Shown: in pieces, positions 29,938 through 39,974 of the stretch | Position numbering within the stretch: the first letter of the stretch is position 1 | Layout of the letters: each line of letters begins with the position of its first letter | Source: Bacteroidota bacterium | Lineage (GTDB): Bacteria; Bacteroidota; Ignavibacteria; Kryptoniales; JAKASW01 | Length of the DNA stretch: 64,000 nt | Reading direction: 5' to 3' | Assembly (NCBI GenBank): GCA_021811615.1 | Contig: JAJZNW010000121.1 | Coordinates: 1 to 64,000, forward strand | Translations under genes and position numbers: made by a program | Notes under the pieces: generated by a model | Told to the model about the DNA's origin: nothing | The model's database searches: none | Seen by the model: the letters and a program-made list of their open reading frames with translations, nothing else

Positions 29938-31116
29938 ATGGATAAACCGTTTCACATTGCCACAGCACAAGAGATTCTCGAAGGAAAAGTAACGGATGTA
30001 TACTTCCATCGTGCAATGGAAGTGTTACAATCGAAAGGGATACATGCACGCGTGAAGGCAGAATTTGTCGTCAAGAGATTTCCCGGAAAGTATCCGTGGG
30101 CGGTGCTGGCGGGACTTGACGAAGCCATGGCTCTCTTACGGACGCTGCCCGTGAAAGTAAAATCGATGCCTGAAGGGACGATATTCTATCCGGGCGAACC
30201 GGTAATGGTAGTCGAAGGACTGTACCGGGATTTCTTAGTTCATGAAACGGCCGCGCTCGGATTTCTGTGTCAGGCATCCGGGATAGCAACGAAGGCTGCG
30301 CGGGTTCGGGTTGCAGCGGGCGCGAAACCGGTGGTCCACTTCGGAGCACGCAGGATGCACCCGGCAATCACCCCTATGATAGATCGGAACGCTTACATTG
30401 GCGGGTGCGACGGCGTTGCCACGGTGGCAGGCGGGGAGCTCCTCGGGATTCCTCCGAGCGGGACGATGCCCCACGCAATGATTCTCCTGTTCCGCGACAC
30501 CGTGGAAGCTGCAAGGGCGTTCGATGAGGTTATCGATCCCCTTGTGCAGCGCACTGTTCTCATAGACACTTTTGGAGACGAAAAATTCGAATCGATCAGG
30601 GTCGCAGAAGCACTCGGAAAGAAATTGTTTGCAGTCAGACTTGATACGCCGGGCTCTCGAAGAGGGGACTTCCGTGCCATCTGCAGTGAAGTCCGGTGGG
30701 AATTGGACATTCGCGGCTTCAGGCACGTAAAGATTCTGGTGAGCGGTGGTGTGAACGAATTCTCGATCGGCAATCTGAACGAAGTGGTCGACCTATACGG
30801 AGTCGGCACTTCCATCAGCAGTGCTCCGGTTCTCGATTTCGCGATGGACATCGTCGAAATCGATGGACAACCTTTGGCGAAGCGCGGCAAGCTTTCTGGA
30901 GAAAAACAGGTCTTCTTAAATAAGAAGAGCGGTTCGCGTTATGTCGACCTGGCATCGGCGAAACCGCGGAAGGGCTTCATCCCTCTCCTGATTCCTCAAC
31001 TTGAGAAAGGGAAGATTGTTAGCCGGGAGAAGTCGCACGCCGAGATAAGAGAATACGTGTTGAAACAGTTAACAGAATCTAAGTTGAGAATTGAACTGGA
31101 ATCTGAGCGGCTCTGA
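29938..31116 (+). CDS. Nicotinate phosphoribosyltransferase
   Basis: The enzyme converts nicotinate and PRPP to nicotinate mononucleotide in the NAD salvage (Preiss-Handler) pathway, with ATP hydrolysis. The 392-residue protein resembles the shorter archaeal-type NAPRTases rather than E. coli PncB. TDVYFHRAMEVL lies at the N terminus, followed by FGARRMHPAITPMIDRNAY with the histidine region, LIDTFGDE, and SGGVNEFSIGNLN in the PRPP site. AAAGGA precedes the ATG. The C-terminal 25 bases overlap the next gene. Confidence 0.92.
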   Translation: MDKPFHIATAQEILEGKVTDVYFHRAMEVLQSKGIHARVKAEFVVKRFPGKYPWAVLAGLDEAMALLRTLPVKVKSMPEGTIFYPGEPVMVVEGLYRDFLVHETAALGFLCQASGIATKAARVRVAAGAKPVVHFGARRMHPAITPMIDRNAYIGGCDGVATVAGGELLGIPPSGTMPHAMILLFRDTVEAARAFDEVIDPLVQRTVLIDTFGDEKFESIRVAEALGKKLFAVRLDTPGSRRGDFRAICSEVRWELDIRGFRHVKILVSGGVNEFSIGNLNEVVDLYGVGTSISSAPVLDFAMDIVEIDGQPLAKRGKLSGEKQVFLNKKSGSRYVDLASAKPRKGFIPLLIPQLEKGKIVSREKSHAEIREYVLKQLTESKLRIELESERL

Positions 31117-31525
31117 GTTCACAGCGCTAGTCGCCGAAAAGATCGGCAGGCGCATGGAACATCCGGAAGTGATTGCGACCTTCTACGACTCGGCCTTGCG
31201 CGGAGGAAGGACAGCTGACTTCAGTGATCTTGCCTTTTACGCAAAGAGCTATCAAAAAGCGGCTCGCTTGCTTTCGAATGAGATAGCCGACGACAAGATT
31301 AAAAATACTGTCACTGAAGAGCTCAAGTCGTTGATTTCGCGCTTTACAGATGTGGCCGAGGGCATCATGGGAAGAATGCCGGCTGAGGAAGGCGATCAAT
31401 TGCGTTCGAGATACTTCGTCTTGACGCAAGATTCCTTTCGAAATCTACAGACACTAATGAGCGATTTCGCGGAAGTCAAAGATTTTCTACTTTTGGAACG
31501 CGATGGTGGGAAGGGAAAACAATAA
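31091..31525 (+). CDS. Small uncharacterised helical protein
   Basis: I do not recognise this protein of up to 144 residues. It starts at TTG 31091 inside the NAPRT gene, or at ATG 31154, which gives 123 residues; neither has a strong ribosome-binding site. It is predicted mostly helical, soluble and highly charged, with no cysteines or metal motifs. Overlap with the NAD-salvage gene implies cotranscription. It converges with hemW after 24 bases. Codon usage fits the neighbours, which is the main reason to believe it is real. Confidence 0.6.
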   Translation: MNWNLSGSEFTALVAEKIGRRMEHPEVIATFYDSALRGGRTADFSDLAFYAKSYQKAARLLSNEIADDKIKNTVTEELKSLISRFTDVAEGIMGRMPAEEGDQLRSRYFVLTQDSFRNLQTLMSDFAEVKDFLLLERDGGKGKQ

Positions 31526-31549
31526 CAGGGTATGAACGGAATGGAAGAC

Positions 31550-32722
31550 TTACGCGGGGTCTGCCAGGCGGGATAGAATCCTGGCTGATATCTCCTCGCA
31601 CAGTCTGAAGCCTCTTCTCGTCAGGAGAATAACCTGTCCATTGTAATCGCAATAACCTCCCTCTTGCAGCTCCTCGATCGTATCATCTGGAATCGAAACT
31701 GTGAACAGACTTTCGAGTTCACTGGAATCCAGGAGTCCCTGCCGGAGGTGGAGCAACACGTACTCGTCGAGGATTTGGGAGGGGGAGAGGGTCTCTCTGG
31801 CGGAAACGGGAATTATGCCGGCGTCGATATCCGATAGATAACTTGTGAGGCTGGATACGTTCCACCACCTCTGGCCGTTTAAGTAAGAATGAGCGCTCGG
31901 ACCAAAGGAGGCGTACGATTGGGCGTTCCAGTATTTCAGGTTATGCTTGCACTGGTACCCCGGACGGGAGTAATTAGATATCTCATAATGGATCAGGCCG
32001 CGATCTTCCATCGTTGACATTACCCGCTCGTACATATCCGCTTCAGACGACTCGGGGGCCGGTTTGATCTCCCCCTTTTCGACGGCGGCGTTCAACGGCG
32101 TGCCAGGTTCCACAATGAGGCTATACGCGGAGATGTGCTCTGTTTCGAGCGAAAGTGCCTTTTCCATATTAGCTGTTAAGCGTTCGACCGTTTGTCCGGG
32201 CAGGGCGTATATCATGTCGATATTCACGTTTGTGAAGCCGGCTTTTCTGGCTTTCGCAACCGCACTCACGGCCTCCTCGGCGTTGTGAATTCGTGAGAGG
32301 AATTTCAGCTCATCGTCGAAAAATGACTGCACGCCGAAGCTAAGCCTGTTGACTCCGAGAGAGCGGTATTCGGAAAGATGGGCCGTATCGACCGTCCCCG
32401 GATTGCACTCAAGCGTGAACTCGGGATTTTCCGCAATCTGAAAAGTGCCGGATATGGCAGACAATACGAGTTCGAGCTCGGAGGGACTCAGAAGCGAAGG
32501 CGTCCCGCCGCCGAAGAATATCGTGTCCGCCTTCCGTTGCCCGTATATCTGCTTGAACATTGATATCTCTTTGACGAGGGCGTTAATGAAGGAGTCACGT
32601 TGAGAGTGATTCTCAAGTGAATAGAAATCACAATAGAAACATTTCTTCTCACAAAAAGGGATGTGTATGTATATCCCTATCGGGGAAGGGTGAGACTGAA
32701 AAGCCGAAGCTTCCGGAGTCAT
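31550..32722 (-). CDS. hemW: HemW family radical SAM heme chaperone
   Basis: This 390-residue radical SAM protein has the cluster motif CxxxCxxC (Cys24, Cys28, Cys31) followed by DF. GGGTPS is the SAM-binding motif, and CKHNLKYW matches the HNxxYW heme-binding motif of HemW. HemW inserts heme into target proteins and is often misnamed coproporphyrinogen III oxidase; true HemN has different N-terminal residues. It lies downstream of lepA-lepB on the same strand, with a terminator-like hairpin between lepB and hemW. The lepA-hemW neighbourhood is known from other bacteria. Confidence 0.9.
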   Translation of the reverse strand: MTPEASAFQSHPSPIGIYIHIPFCEKKCFYCDFYSLENHSQRDSFINALVKEISMFKQIYGQRKADTIFFGGGTPSLLSPSELELVLSAISGTFQIAENPEFTLECNPGTVDTAHLSEYRSLGVNRLSFGVQSFFDDELKFLSRIHNAEEAVSAVAKARKAGFTNVNIDMIYALPGQTVERLTANMEKALSLETEHISAYSLIVEPGTPLNAAVEKGEIKPAPESSEADMYERVMSTMEDRGLIHYEISNYSRPGYQCKHNLKYWNAQSYASFGPSAHSYLNGQRWWNVSSLTSYLSDIDAGIIPVSARETLSPSQILDEYVLLHLRQGLLDSSELESLFTVSIPDDTIEELQEGGYCDYNGQVILLTRRGFRLCEEISARILSRLADPA

Positions 32723-32747
32723 CTCAAGTCCGGGTCGGGGTACGTTT

Positions 32748-32782
32748 GAAATGAAAGCGGCCCGTCACGATCACACGGGCCG
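32748..32782 (-). terminator. Terminator after lepB
   Basis: On the minus strand CGGCCCGT and ACGGGCCG pair as a perfect 8-bp stem with a 9-base loop, about 30 bases after the lepB stop. A T-rich stretch (CTTTCATTTC) follows. It ends 25 bases before the hemW start, so hemW may need readthrough or its own promoter. Confidence 0.7.
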
Positions 32783-32812
32783 TTGCTGAAAAATCTTCTG
32801 TCGGTTGACGCT

Positions 32813-33766
32813 TCAGTGTATCAGCATTCCGATTCTGCCCCATCGGATGCTCCCGATTTTCGCGAAAATATCCCACATAGGGATGTGGGGATTCCACGAC
32901 CAATAAATAATCATAGCCTGGCCGACGATGTTTTGGAACGGCACAAAACCCCAGAAACGACTGTCGAGGCTGTTTTCGCGGTTATCGCCCATCATGAAAT
33001 AGTAATTGTGCTTCACCGTGTACGTCGCTGCCGGTCTGTTGTCGACATAGACGGTAGTATCGACGAGTGAGCAGGTATTGCCTTCTCGCTCGATGAAGAT
33101 TTTCCATTTCAGATAATTTCTCTTTGAGAGGTGGAGTATCTCACCTTTCTTAGGGACGACGATCGGACCGTAGTAGTCCTCGTTCCAATCGGATCCTTCC
33201 GGGAAGATTTGCGGGTTGGGGTAACCTTTCGGCATCACTGCGTATGTGTCGAACTTAATCCCGGGGGGAAAGGGCTGGAGTTTACCATTTACATAGACCA
33301 CCCGATCGATTACCTGGACAGTGTCGCCAGGAGTTCCAATACATCGCTTGATGTAGTTCACCGGTTCGGGAGGTTTCACCTCGTTGCGGTCACCGGGCCA
33401 CTCGAAGACAACGACATCGCCGCGATGAGGATGCTCGAGAGGAGGGAGCTGGAAATAGGGGATTGAAATATCTGTGAAGGGTAGGTACTGCGGGCTTTTT
33501 GCGCCGTAGATGAATTTGTTGACCAACAGAAAATCTCCGACAAGAAGCGTGTTCTCCATCGAGCCGGTAGGAATCCTGTAGGCCTCTACCACGAACACCT
33601 TCAGCAATAGGGCGACGATGACGGCGAAAACCAATCCTTCGATGGAGTCCCGGAATCTCTTCTTGCCAGTCGTTTTCTGATTCTTATCTGTGTTTTGCTC
33701 CGAACTACGTGAGCGTCTCTGCTGCTTCAATTTTCCTTCTCCTAGATCCTCGGGATCACTCTTCAT
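32813..33766 (-). CDS. lepB: Signal peptidase I
   Basis: LepB removes Sec and Tat signal peptides at the outer face of the inner membrane. The 317-residue protein has a charged N terminus and a single membrane segment (about 42-60). The catalytic Ser69 lies in PTGSMENTL, the general-base Lys140 in NYIKRCIG, and the box E motif is [11 protein letters not shown]. The insert between the catalytic boxes is long, as in Bacteroidota-type enzymes. The first 11 bases lie inside the end of lepA, so translation is coupled. Confidence 0.96.
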   Translation of the reverse strand: MKSDPEDLGEGKLKQQRRSRSSEQNTDKNQKTTGKKRFRDSIEGLVFAVIVALLLKVFVVEAYRIPTGSMENTLLVGDFLLVNKFIYGAKSPQYLPFTDISIPYFQLPPLEHPHRGDVVVFEWPGDRNEVKPPEPVNYIKRCIGTPGDTVQVIDRVVYVNGKLQPFPPGIKFDTYAVMPKGYPNPQIFPEGSDWNEDYYGPIVVPKKGEILHLSKRNYLKWKIFIEREGNTCSLVDTTVYVDNRPAATYTVKHNYYFMMGDNRENSLDSRFWGFVPFQNIVGQAMIIYWSWNPHIPMWDIFAKIGSIRWGRIGMLIH

Positions 33767-35567
33767 CGTTTAATGAAAGGACTGCAAGAAATGCCTCTTG
33801 GGGGACCTCAACCCTTCCAATTTGCTTCATACGTTTCTTGCCTTCTTTTTGCTTTTCAAGGAGCTTGCGCTTCCTGGAAATGTCCCCGCCGTAACACTTG
33901 GCGATTACATTCTTTCGCATGGGGGAAATGCTTTCCCTTGCGATGATCTTACTGCCGATGGCGGCTTGAATGATGACTTCGAAAAGCTGTTTAGGAATGA
34001 GTTTACGAAGTCGAGAGCTGAGCTTCCTTCCCCAATCGTAAGATTTGTCGCGATGGACCACCGACGAGAGTGCATCCACGACATCGCCGTTAAGCAGTAT
34101 ATCGAGTTTCACAAGATCGGACTCGCGGTTATCCAAATATTCGTAATCGAACGAAGCGTACCCGCGAGTCAACGATTTCAGTTTATCGAAAAAATCGAAC
34201 ACGATTTCAGCGAGAGGCAGTTCGAAGCGTACGTCCGCACGTTTAGTATCTATGTACGTCGTGTTCTTGTAAACTCCCCGCCTGTCCATACAAAGCTTCA
34301 TGATGTTGCCGATGAATTCCGACGGGCATATGATCTGGGCGGTGACGAAGGGCTCTTCGATGTGGTCTATCTCGGCAGGGGATGGCATTTCGGCTGGATT
34401 ATCCACGAGGATGATTTCGCCGGATGTCTTGACAACTCTGTACTCGACGTTTGGGACGGTGGTTATGATAGTCTGATTGAATTCCCGTTCCAGTCTTTCC
34501 TGGACTATCTCCATGTGCAGGAGTCCGAGGAAGCCGCATCTAAAGCCGAAGCCCAGTGCTGTTGAAGTCTCAGGTTCATAAAGGAGGGCTGCATCGTTGA
34601 GCTTGAGCTTTGCAAGGGCATCACGCAACTCTTCAAACCTTTCGCTCTGTGCCGGATAGAGACCGCTGAAAACCATCGACTTCACTTCGCGGTAGCCGGG
34701 GAGCGGAGTCTCCGCGGGGAGGTCTCCGTTCATCACGGTATCGCCGACGCGCGTTTCTGTCAATTCCTTTACGCCGGCAATCAGATACCCGACGTTGCCT
34801 GCCTCCAGTTCCTGGACGGGCAGACGCTCCATGCCGAGTACCCCGACTTCCTCTGCCTGGAAGACTTTGCCTGTTTTATGGAAGAGGACGTTATCGTTCG
34901 TACGCAGCTTTCCGTCGACGATCCTGATGTATGTGACGACCCCCCTGTACGAGTCATACTTTGCGTCGAATATCAGTGCCCGCAGGGGCGCCTCGGAGGT
35001 CCCGGCCGGAGTCGGTATCCTCGATACCACTGCTTCCAGTATTTCGTCGATACCCAACTTGGCCTTGGCGCTAGCCAGAAGAATCTCTTCCTCTTTGCAG
35101 CCAATGAGATCGATGAGCTGGCGTTTTACTTCGGGGATCATTGCACCAGGAAGATCTATCTTATTTATTACAGGGATCAACTCAAGTCCGGCATCTATAG
35201 CGAGATAGACATTGCTTATTGTCTGCGCTTCCACGCCTTGTGATGCATCGACTACAAGTATTGCCCCCTCGCATGCGGCAAGAGATCTCGATACCTCGTA
35301 CGAAAAATCGACGTGACCCGGTGTATCGATGAGATTGAGAACGTAGGCCTCGCCGTCTTTTGCCTTGTAGTTCATCTGGATCGCGTGACTCTTGATCGTA
35401 ATTCCACGTTCCCGCTCGAGGGGCATGTCGTCCAGAATTTGATCTACCATCTTCCGTTCGGCGATGGTTCCAGTCTGTTCCAGAAGTCTGTCTGCAAGTG
35501 TCGACTTTCCGTGATCTATATGTGCAATAATGCAGAAATTGCGGATGAAACGGGGAGAGAGACTCAT
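33756..35567 (-). CDS. lepA: Elongation factor 4 (LepA)
   Basis: LepA is a ribosome-binding GTPase that helps translation under stress and 30S assembly. The 603-residue product has G1 AHIDHGKST (15-23), [16 protein letters not shown], then domains II, III and V and the LepA-specific C-terminal domain ([20 protein letters not shown] as its loop). There is no clear Shine-Dalgarno sequence before the ATG. It heads the lepA-lepB-hemW block. Confidence 0.98.
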   Translation of the reverse strand: MSLSPRFIRNFCIIAHIDHGKSTLADRLLEQTGTIAERKMVDQILDDMPLERERGITIKSHAIQMNYKAKDGEAYVLNLIDTPGHVDFSYEVSRSLAACEGAILVVDASQGVEAQTISNVYLAIDAGLELIPVINKIDLPGAMIPEVKRQLIDLIGCKEEEILLASAKAKLGIDEILEAVVSRIPTPAGTSEAPLRALIFDAKYDSYRGVVTYIRIVDGKLRTNDNVLFHKTGKVFQAEEVGVLGMERLPVQELEAGNVGYLIAGVKELTETRVGDTVMNGDLPAETPLPGYREVKSMVFSGLYPAQSERFEELRDALAKLKLNDAALLYEPETSTALGFGFRCGFLGLLHMEIVQERLEREFNQTIITTVPNVEYRVVKTSGEIILVDNPAEMPSPAEIDHIEEPFVTAQIICPSEFIGNIMKLCMDRRGVYKNTTYIDTKRADVRFELPLAEIVFDFFDKLKSLTRGYASFDYEYLDNRESDLVKLDILLNGDVVDALSSVVHRDKSYDWGRKLSSRLRKLIPKQLFEVIIQAAIGSKIIARESISPMRKNVIAKCYGGDISRKRKLLEKQKEGKKRMKQIGRVEVPQEAFLAVLSLNDEE

Positions 35568-35850
35568 TCTATTTGGTAAGGCATTCCATGTGTTTTGTGA
35601 AGTAATATAGGGAAAATAAGAAGGGTTTTCAATTTACGAGTTGATACGACATTGCTGAGTGTTCTGTCGGACGGATGGCGAAGAAGTCTTCTGAACTAAA
35701 AAGTGCTCGCTGGCAGTCAGCTTACAGCATCCGGCATGGCGGCGGATGTTTCGAACTTATCCGTGTGCGTTGAGGCGAGCTCGACTCCGGAAGTTCCATG
35801 CGGTCGGGCAATGCCGGAGCCCGGGCCTGCGTCTCTTTCGCCCTGGTGGG
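35568..35850. other. Gene-free stretch between lepA and the histidine kinase
   Basis: The 283 bases hold no credible gene. It is the upstream region of lepA and the downstream region of the kinase. The only structure I see is a weak CTCCGG...CCGGAG inverted pair near 35786-35820. No promoter stands out. Confidence 0.5.
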
Positions 35851-37761
35851 CTACTCAGGCTGCTGGTTCAATGCCCGATTTATTCTCTTCAGAAGCTCGG
35901 AAGCCATGTATGGTTTGGGCAGGAAATCGATTGCACCCTGATCGAATATTTCAGCTTTGAGCTCGGGTTCAAGGTAGCCGCTCGCGGCAATAACCCTGAG
36001 TTCGGGGGCAAGTTTTTTCAGAATAGAGAGAAGCTCGCCGCCGCTCATCTTCGGAAGTCCCATATCGAGCAGGACGAGGTCTATGTCGGATTCATGCCTG
36101 GCAAAGATCTCAGCAGCTTCGAGTCCATCGGAAGATGAAAGCACGTTGTAGCCCGAGTATCTGAGCGTGTTTTCTACAAAGTCCCTTATTGGGGCTTCAT
36201 CCTCCACAACAAGAATAGTCTCCCCGGAGCCGCCGATAGTTTCGAGTAATTCCTTGGAAACGTCCGCTACCTCTATTCGTTGAAGAGGGATGGGAAGGTA
36301 AATTGAAAATGTACTTCCGCGCTGCGGCCTGCTTTTTACCCCTATGAAGCCATGATGTGATTTTATTATGCCGTATACCACCGAAAGTCCCAGTCCGGTA
36401 CCTTGTCCATGTTTCTTGGTCGTGAAGAAGGGCTCAAAGATGTGGTTCAGTGTCTCGCCGTCCATACCAACGCCCGTGTCGGTAACCTTCACCTGAATAT
36501 ATTCCTGCGATTCGACGTCGTCAAAGTCGTCGCTGAGTGCGTTGCGACCCACTCTGGAAACCGAGATATTGATCGTTCCTCCTTCAGGCATCGCATCGCG
36601 TGCATTGACGCACAGGTTTAGGAGGACCTGGTGCAGCTGGTTTGGATCTGCGTGAATTGTAGGAAGCCCTTTTTGTATTTCGATTGAAAACGTAATCTTT
36701 TCGCTGAAGGTCTCCCTGCAGAGGGTGACAATCTCATCGACGATTTCTCCGGTGTTTACCGATTCGGTGACCAGATCGACCTTGCTCGCGAACGTGAGAA
36801 GTTGTCTTACCACATGTGCTCCTCGCTTTGTGGCTTTCTTAATCGCATCGACGCTCGCATCGAATCTTTCCTGGTCGAACTGAGCCCTGCTGACTACGCT
36901 TGTGTGCCCCGATATGATTGCGAGAACGTTGTTGAAGTCATGCGCAATCCCGCCGACAAGTGTACCGAGGTTTTCCAGTTTCTGGGATTGGTAAAGTTGT
37001 CCTTCGATCTTCCTTCGTGCCGTGTCGTCGAGCAGATACCCACGAATGGTTTTCAGGTTTCCGTCCCGGTCTAGTTCAGCAAATGCGTTCTCGACGACAT
37101 ACACCCTGGTGCCATCCTGCTTCACATACTCCGCTTCATGATTTAACACTCTTTTCTTTTCACGCAGGGTCTGAAGGAAATTGTCTATGAGGCTGACTGC
37201 GGGAAATAGCGAGGAGAACGGACGTCCGACCGCCTCCGACTTGGATGAAAAGCCGAAAAGCCTCAGGAACGAATCATTGCAATCGACGATCGTCCTATGG
37301 AGGTCTGTAACGTAGTATGCGGCGATATCTTCGCTCAGGAGCCGCTGAAACCGGTATTCCTCCGCAGCCACCTGAGTCCTATCCATGGTCGTACCCACGA
37401 TCATGTGCCGCTGACGGTGTCTTATGATATTGGCTCGGAAAGCGATCTCAAGTTCCTCTCCATCTTTTCTGATACCGTGTACAATCCGTTCGGCTTCCTT
37501 GAACTTTCCTTTGGCCGAGTAGGTGAGCAGCTTCGTGAGGAGATCTCTGTCTTCCGGCGCCGTCAGCTCGATGGGACTGAGTTTGTCGATAATCTCGTCA
37601 GGATCGTATCCGAACATGCTGGCGAAAGTCCGGTTCACATACCTGAACAGGTTGTTCTGGATAATAAAGAAACCGGCAAGTGATGATTCCAGGAAAAGGG
37701 AGCAATGGTCTTCCGCGCAGATTTTCTCGCGGTTCATTTCAGCTGATCTGTTTCTCAACAT
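35851..37761 (-). CDS. Hybrid histidine kinase with two PAS domains and a receiver
   Basis: This 636-residue cytoplasmic sensor has PAS domains at about 20-130 and 140-250. The dimerisation helix with phosphoacceptor His274 (GIAHDFNNVL) is followed by an ATPase domain with N box NLCVNARDA, G1 DTGVGM and G2 GTGLGLSVVYG. The C-terminal receiver has phosphoacceptor Asp566 (LLDMGLPKMSG) and Lys in the PKPY motif. There is no transmembrane segment, so it senses an internal signal, perhaps redox or a small ligand through PAS. It ends with its own receiver, and no separate response regulator is adjacent. The output partner is unknown. Confidence 0.93.
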   Translation of the reverse strand: MLRNRSAEMNREKICAEDHCSLFLESSLAGFFIIQNNLFRYVNRTFASMFGYDPDEIIDKLSPIELTAPEDRDLLTKLLTYSAKGKFKEAERIVHGIRKDGEELEIAFRANIIRHRQRHMIVGTTMDRTQVAAEEYRFQRLLSEDIAAYYVTDLHRTIVDCNDSFLRLFGFSSKSEAVGRPFSSLFPAVSLIDNFLQTLREKKRVLNHEAEYVKQDGTRVYVVENAFAELDRDGNLKTIRGYLLDDTARRKIEGQLYQSQKLENLGTLVGGIAHDFNNVLAIISGHTSVVSRAQFDQERFDASVDAIKKATKRGAHVVRQLLTFASKVDLVTESVNTGEIVDEIVTLCRETFSEKITFSIEIQKGLPTIHADPNQLHQVLLNLCVNARDAMPEGGTINISVSRVGRNALSDDFDDVESQEYIQVKVTDTGVGMDGETLNHIFEPFFTTKKHGQGTGLGLSVVYGIIKSHHGFIGVKSRPQRGSTFSIYLPIPLQRIEVADVSKELLETIGGSGETILVVEDEAPIRDFVENTLRYSGYNVLSSSDGLEAAEIFARHESDIDLVLLDMGLPKMSGGELLSILKKLAPELRVIAASGYLEPELKAEIFDQGAIDFLPKPYMASELLKRINRALNQQPE

Positions 37762-37868
37762 TCCGTCGTGCCCTCCGACTCTCTAAAAGTGGCTCCACAT
37801 CGCCATGCAGGCCCAGGTATTTACGAAGAAGGATTGTCTTCCACGCAGATTCAGGCCTTACTACGTTG

Positions 37869-37895
37869 CGTCATTTCCCCAGAAAGGGAATGACG
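37869..37895. repeat. CGTCATTTCCC / GGGAATGACG inverted repeat
   Basis: The two arms pair with one bulged base around CCAGAAA-type loop sequence. The GGGAATGACG arm resembles palindromic intergenic repeats common in bacterial genomes. I see no second copy in this window. Confidence 0.4.
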
Positions 37896-38072
37896 TCCTG
37901 CCAAAAAAAACGCACTGCTTTATTGCAAAGTCCTGGTGCTTCGGTTATCGGCGGAAACAACCCGCGTTCTTAGGCCGCCCTGATTGCCTTCCATGGCTTT
38001 CGAGATTCTCGACCGGCTATATGCCTCGGCGCATCACTCATCTGAACGGAAAGACGCTTAGCCCGTCCAAAT

Positions 38073-38109
38073 CGTTTTCCACCGGAATATTTTTTGGAAA
38101 ACGTTTCTT
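38073..38109 (+). terminator. Orphan stem-loop with a T-rich tail
   Basis: CGTTTTCCA (38073-38081) and TGGAAAACG (38095-38103) form a perfect 9-bp stem followed by TTTCTT on the plus strand. No plus-strand gene precedes it, so if it is a terminator it may end an unrecognised transcript. Confidence 0.35.
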
Positions 38110-38296
38110 ATAACTGAGATGCTTCAATAGGTGTGCCGTCCCACATGGGATTATTTGCACAAATCAACGGGAGTTTTGCGGAGCCGGGTTTCGGACGTTA
38201 CCCGCTTGTACCGTTATATCCGCGAAATGTAACGATGAGTTGCAGAATCGACTATCCGTGAGACCGTCTTGATGCCTGGTGCTGTCTTCGGAGGAG

Positions 38297-39250
38297 TCAG
38301 ACGTAAGAGCTGGAATTGTCCAGCAATGCCATGGCTTCTTCGCTCAGTCGTAAAGTTACGCCAGCGATCAGGGAATCGAGCTGTGAAATGCTGGTCGCGC
38401 TTGCTATAGGAGCCGTTACTGCCGGTTTCGCAATGAGCCATGCAAGCGAGATTGCGGCTTGCGGCAGGCCGTATTGAATCGATAGCTCATCCAGAGCGGC
38501 GAGAATCCTGAACCCTCGATCGTTCAGGTATTTCTTTATTCCATTTCCGCGGGGACTTTTCCCGAGATCCGATTCCGAGCGATATTTCCCCGTGAGAAAA
38601 CCGCTTGCGAGTGAATAGTAATTGATTACGCCGAGACCTTCTTCCATGCAAAGTTTTTGGAGCGACGTCTCGAACTCCTGGCGGTCATAAAGGTTATAGG
38701 CCGGTTGAAGAGACTCGTAGCGGGGATATCCATGCTTCCTGCTTGCGTCCAGAGACGCACGCAGTCTCTCCGGAGAGAAATTGGACGCGCCGATGAAGCG
38801 AACCTTACCCTCGTTCACAAGCTGCGCATGAGCCTCCAGGGTTTCCGCCACCGGCACAGAGTCGACGTCCCAGTGTGTCTGGTACAAATCGATATAATCG
38901 GTCTGAAGCCGGCGCAGGGAATCTTCCACGGCAGACAAGATATGTTTCTTTGAGATATCTCTGTGTCCTTGTCCCATATCCGAACCAACTTTTGTCGCAA
39001 CGATTACTTTATCGCGGTTGTGACGGCTCTTAATCCAGTTTCCAATTATCGCTTCGGATTCCCCTCCCTTGTTGCCCGGTACCCAGCGCGAATATGAATT
39101 AGCCGTATCGATCAGTTCAAAGCCGGCGGCCGTGAACGCATCCAGAAGTTTGAACGATTTGTTTTGATCCACTGTCCATCCGAAAACATTTCCGCCGAAA
39201 GCGAGTGGTGCTACACGAATAGAAGTTCTACCGAGTTGTCTTTTTTCCAT
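38297..39250 (-). CDS. Aldo/keto reductase
   Basis: This 317-residue NADPH-dependent oxidoreductase has the complete catalytic tetrad: Asp48, Tyr53, Lys87 and His126. SNFS and the C-terminal cofactor-binding segment (IASATSISQLDSLI) fit the Kv-beta/YajO-like branch of the superfamily. These enzymes reduce aldehydes and ketones. The natural substrate cannot be read. The gene lies 68 bases downstream of the PH-domain gene on the same strand, so they may share a message. Confidence 0.92.
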   Translation of the reverse strand: MEKRQLGRTSIRVAPLAFGGNVFGWTVDQNKSFKLLDAFTAAGFELIDTANSYSRWVPGNKGGESEAIIGNWIKSRHNRDKVIVATKVGSDMGQGHRDISKKHILSAVEDSLRRLQTDYIDLYQTHWDVDSVPVAETLEAHAQLVNEGKVRFIGASNFSPERLRASLDASRKHGYPRYESLQPAYNLYDRQEFETSLQKLCMEEGLGVINYYSLASGFLTGKYRSESDLGKSPRGNGIKKYLNDRGFRILAALDELSIQYGLPQAAISLAWLIAKPAVTAPIASATSISQLDSLIAGVTLRLSEEAMALLDNSSSYV

Positions 39251-39318
39251 ATCAGTTGCCTTTTCAACTTTCCTTAGGATACGTCCGAAAGAAAAGGACG
39301 ATTGATTTGTGAGAGCAG

Positions 39319-39819
39319 TCAGGCCCCGACGATTTCCTTTAACGCGGCAACAAACTGTTCAGGATTATCGGGCGTGACTACCACAGTTTTATCCGGGAAC
39401 CTAAGTACGACCGCGAGCCTCGGATCCGTGGCGTACGCGCGGTAATTCCCGAGCCTGTCATTGTGGAAGAAACCGGCGATGCAGAACAGCCCGCCGTTCC
39501 CGAATCGAACCGAGCCGGACATCGCATCGGGATCAATTTCAAAAGATATCAGCCCGGTCAGATCGACTCTCGAGTGCCAGAAAAAACGCTGGATGAATAG
39601 AGTATCGGGGGTTATGATATATCCGCGTATTATGAAAAGGGAAGAACCGCTTGCAAGGATTAACGGCACTCCGGTTACCATGAACGTTTCGAGAAAGCCT
39701 GCCCGGTGAAGTCCGCTACGCCCGAGAGTGGAAACCACGAATAGGACGACTATAAACCCAAGCGTCGAATAACTCAATCTCCGGCTCCAGGGCGACCGGA
39801 ATGCCATATATCTTTCCAT
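39319..39819 (-). CDS. Membrane protein with bacterial PH domain
   Basis: The 166-residue protein has two membrane segments (about 16-32 and 43-63) and a C-terminal beta-rich domain (about 68-160). That domain resembles the bacterial PH (bPH) families: FFHNDRLGNYRAYATDP, VVLRF and VVVTPDNPEQFVAAL. Its function is not known; bPH membrane proteins are often of the YdbS/YdbT type with envelope roles. It is upstream of the aldo/keto reductase gene and divergent from the sugar nucleotidyltransferase gene. Confidence 0.7.
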   Translation of the reverse strand: MERYMAFRSPWSRRLSYSTLGFIVVLFVVSTLGRSGLHRAGFLETFMVTGVPLILASGSSLFIIRGYIITPDTLFIQRFFWHSRVDLTGLISFEIDPDAMSGSVRFGNGGLFCIAGFFHNDRLGNYRAYATDPRLAVVLRFPDKTVVVTPDNPEQFVAALKEIVGA

Positions 39820-39974
39820 AGATTCTTCCGATTGTACTTAAAAAATATAAAGGTGCGCTCTTGAAAACACAAAGGGACCAATCTTAGTCGGGTGCAACTT
39901 AACTTCGAATCGCTTATAATATTTCAAGAAGGATTAAGTGTCCGGATTCCGGCCGGAATTGGCAATAATTTTGG

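Larger units (their letters stand above)
37762..38296. other. Long gene-free region
   Basis: No credible coding sequence occupies these 535 bases between the kinase start and the aldo/keto reductase stop. Short frames here lack homology and ribosome-binding sites. It contains two stem-loops listed separately (37869-37895 and 38073-38109), and a possible weak plus-strand TTGCAA-17-TATCGG element near 37924. It could be degraded sequence, a kinase promoter region, or hold a small RNA. Confidence 0.5.
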
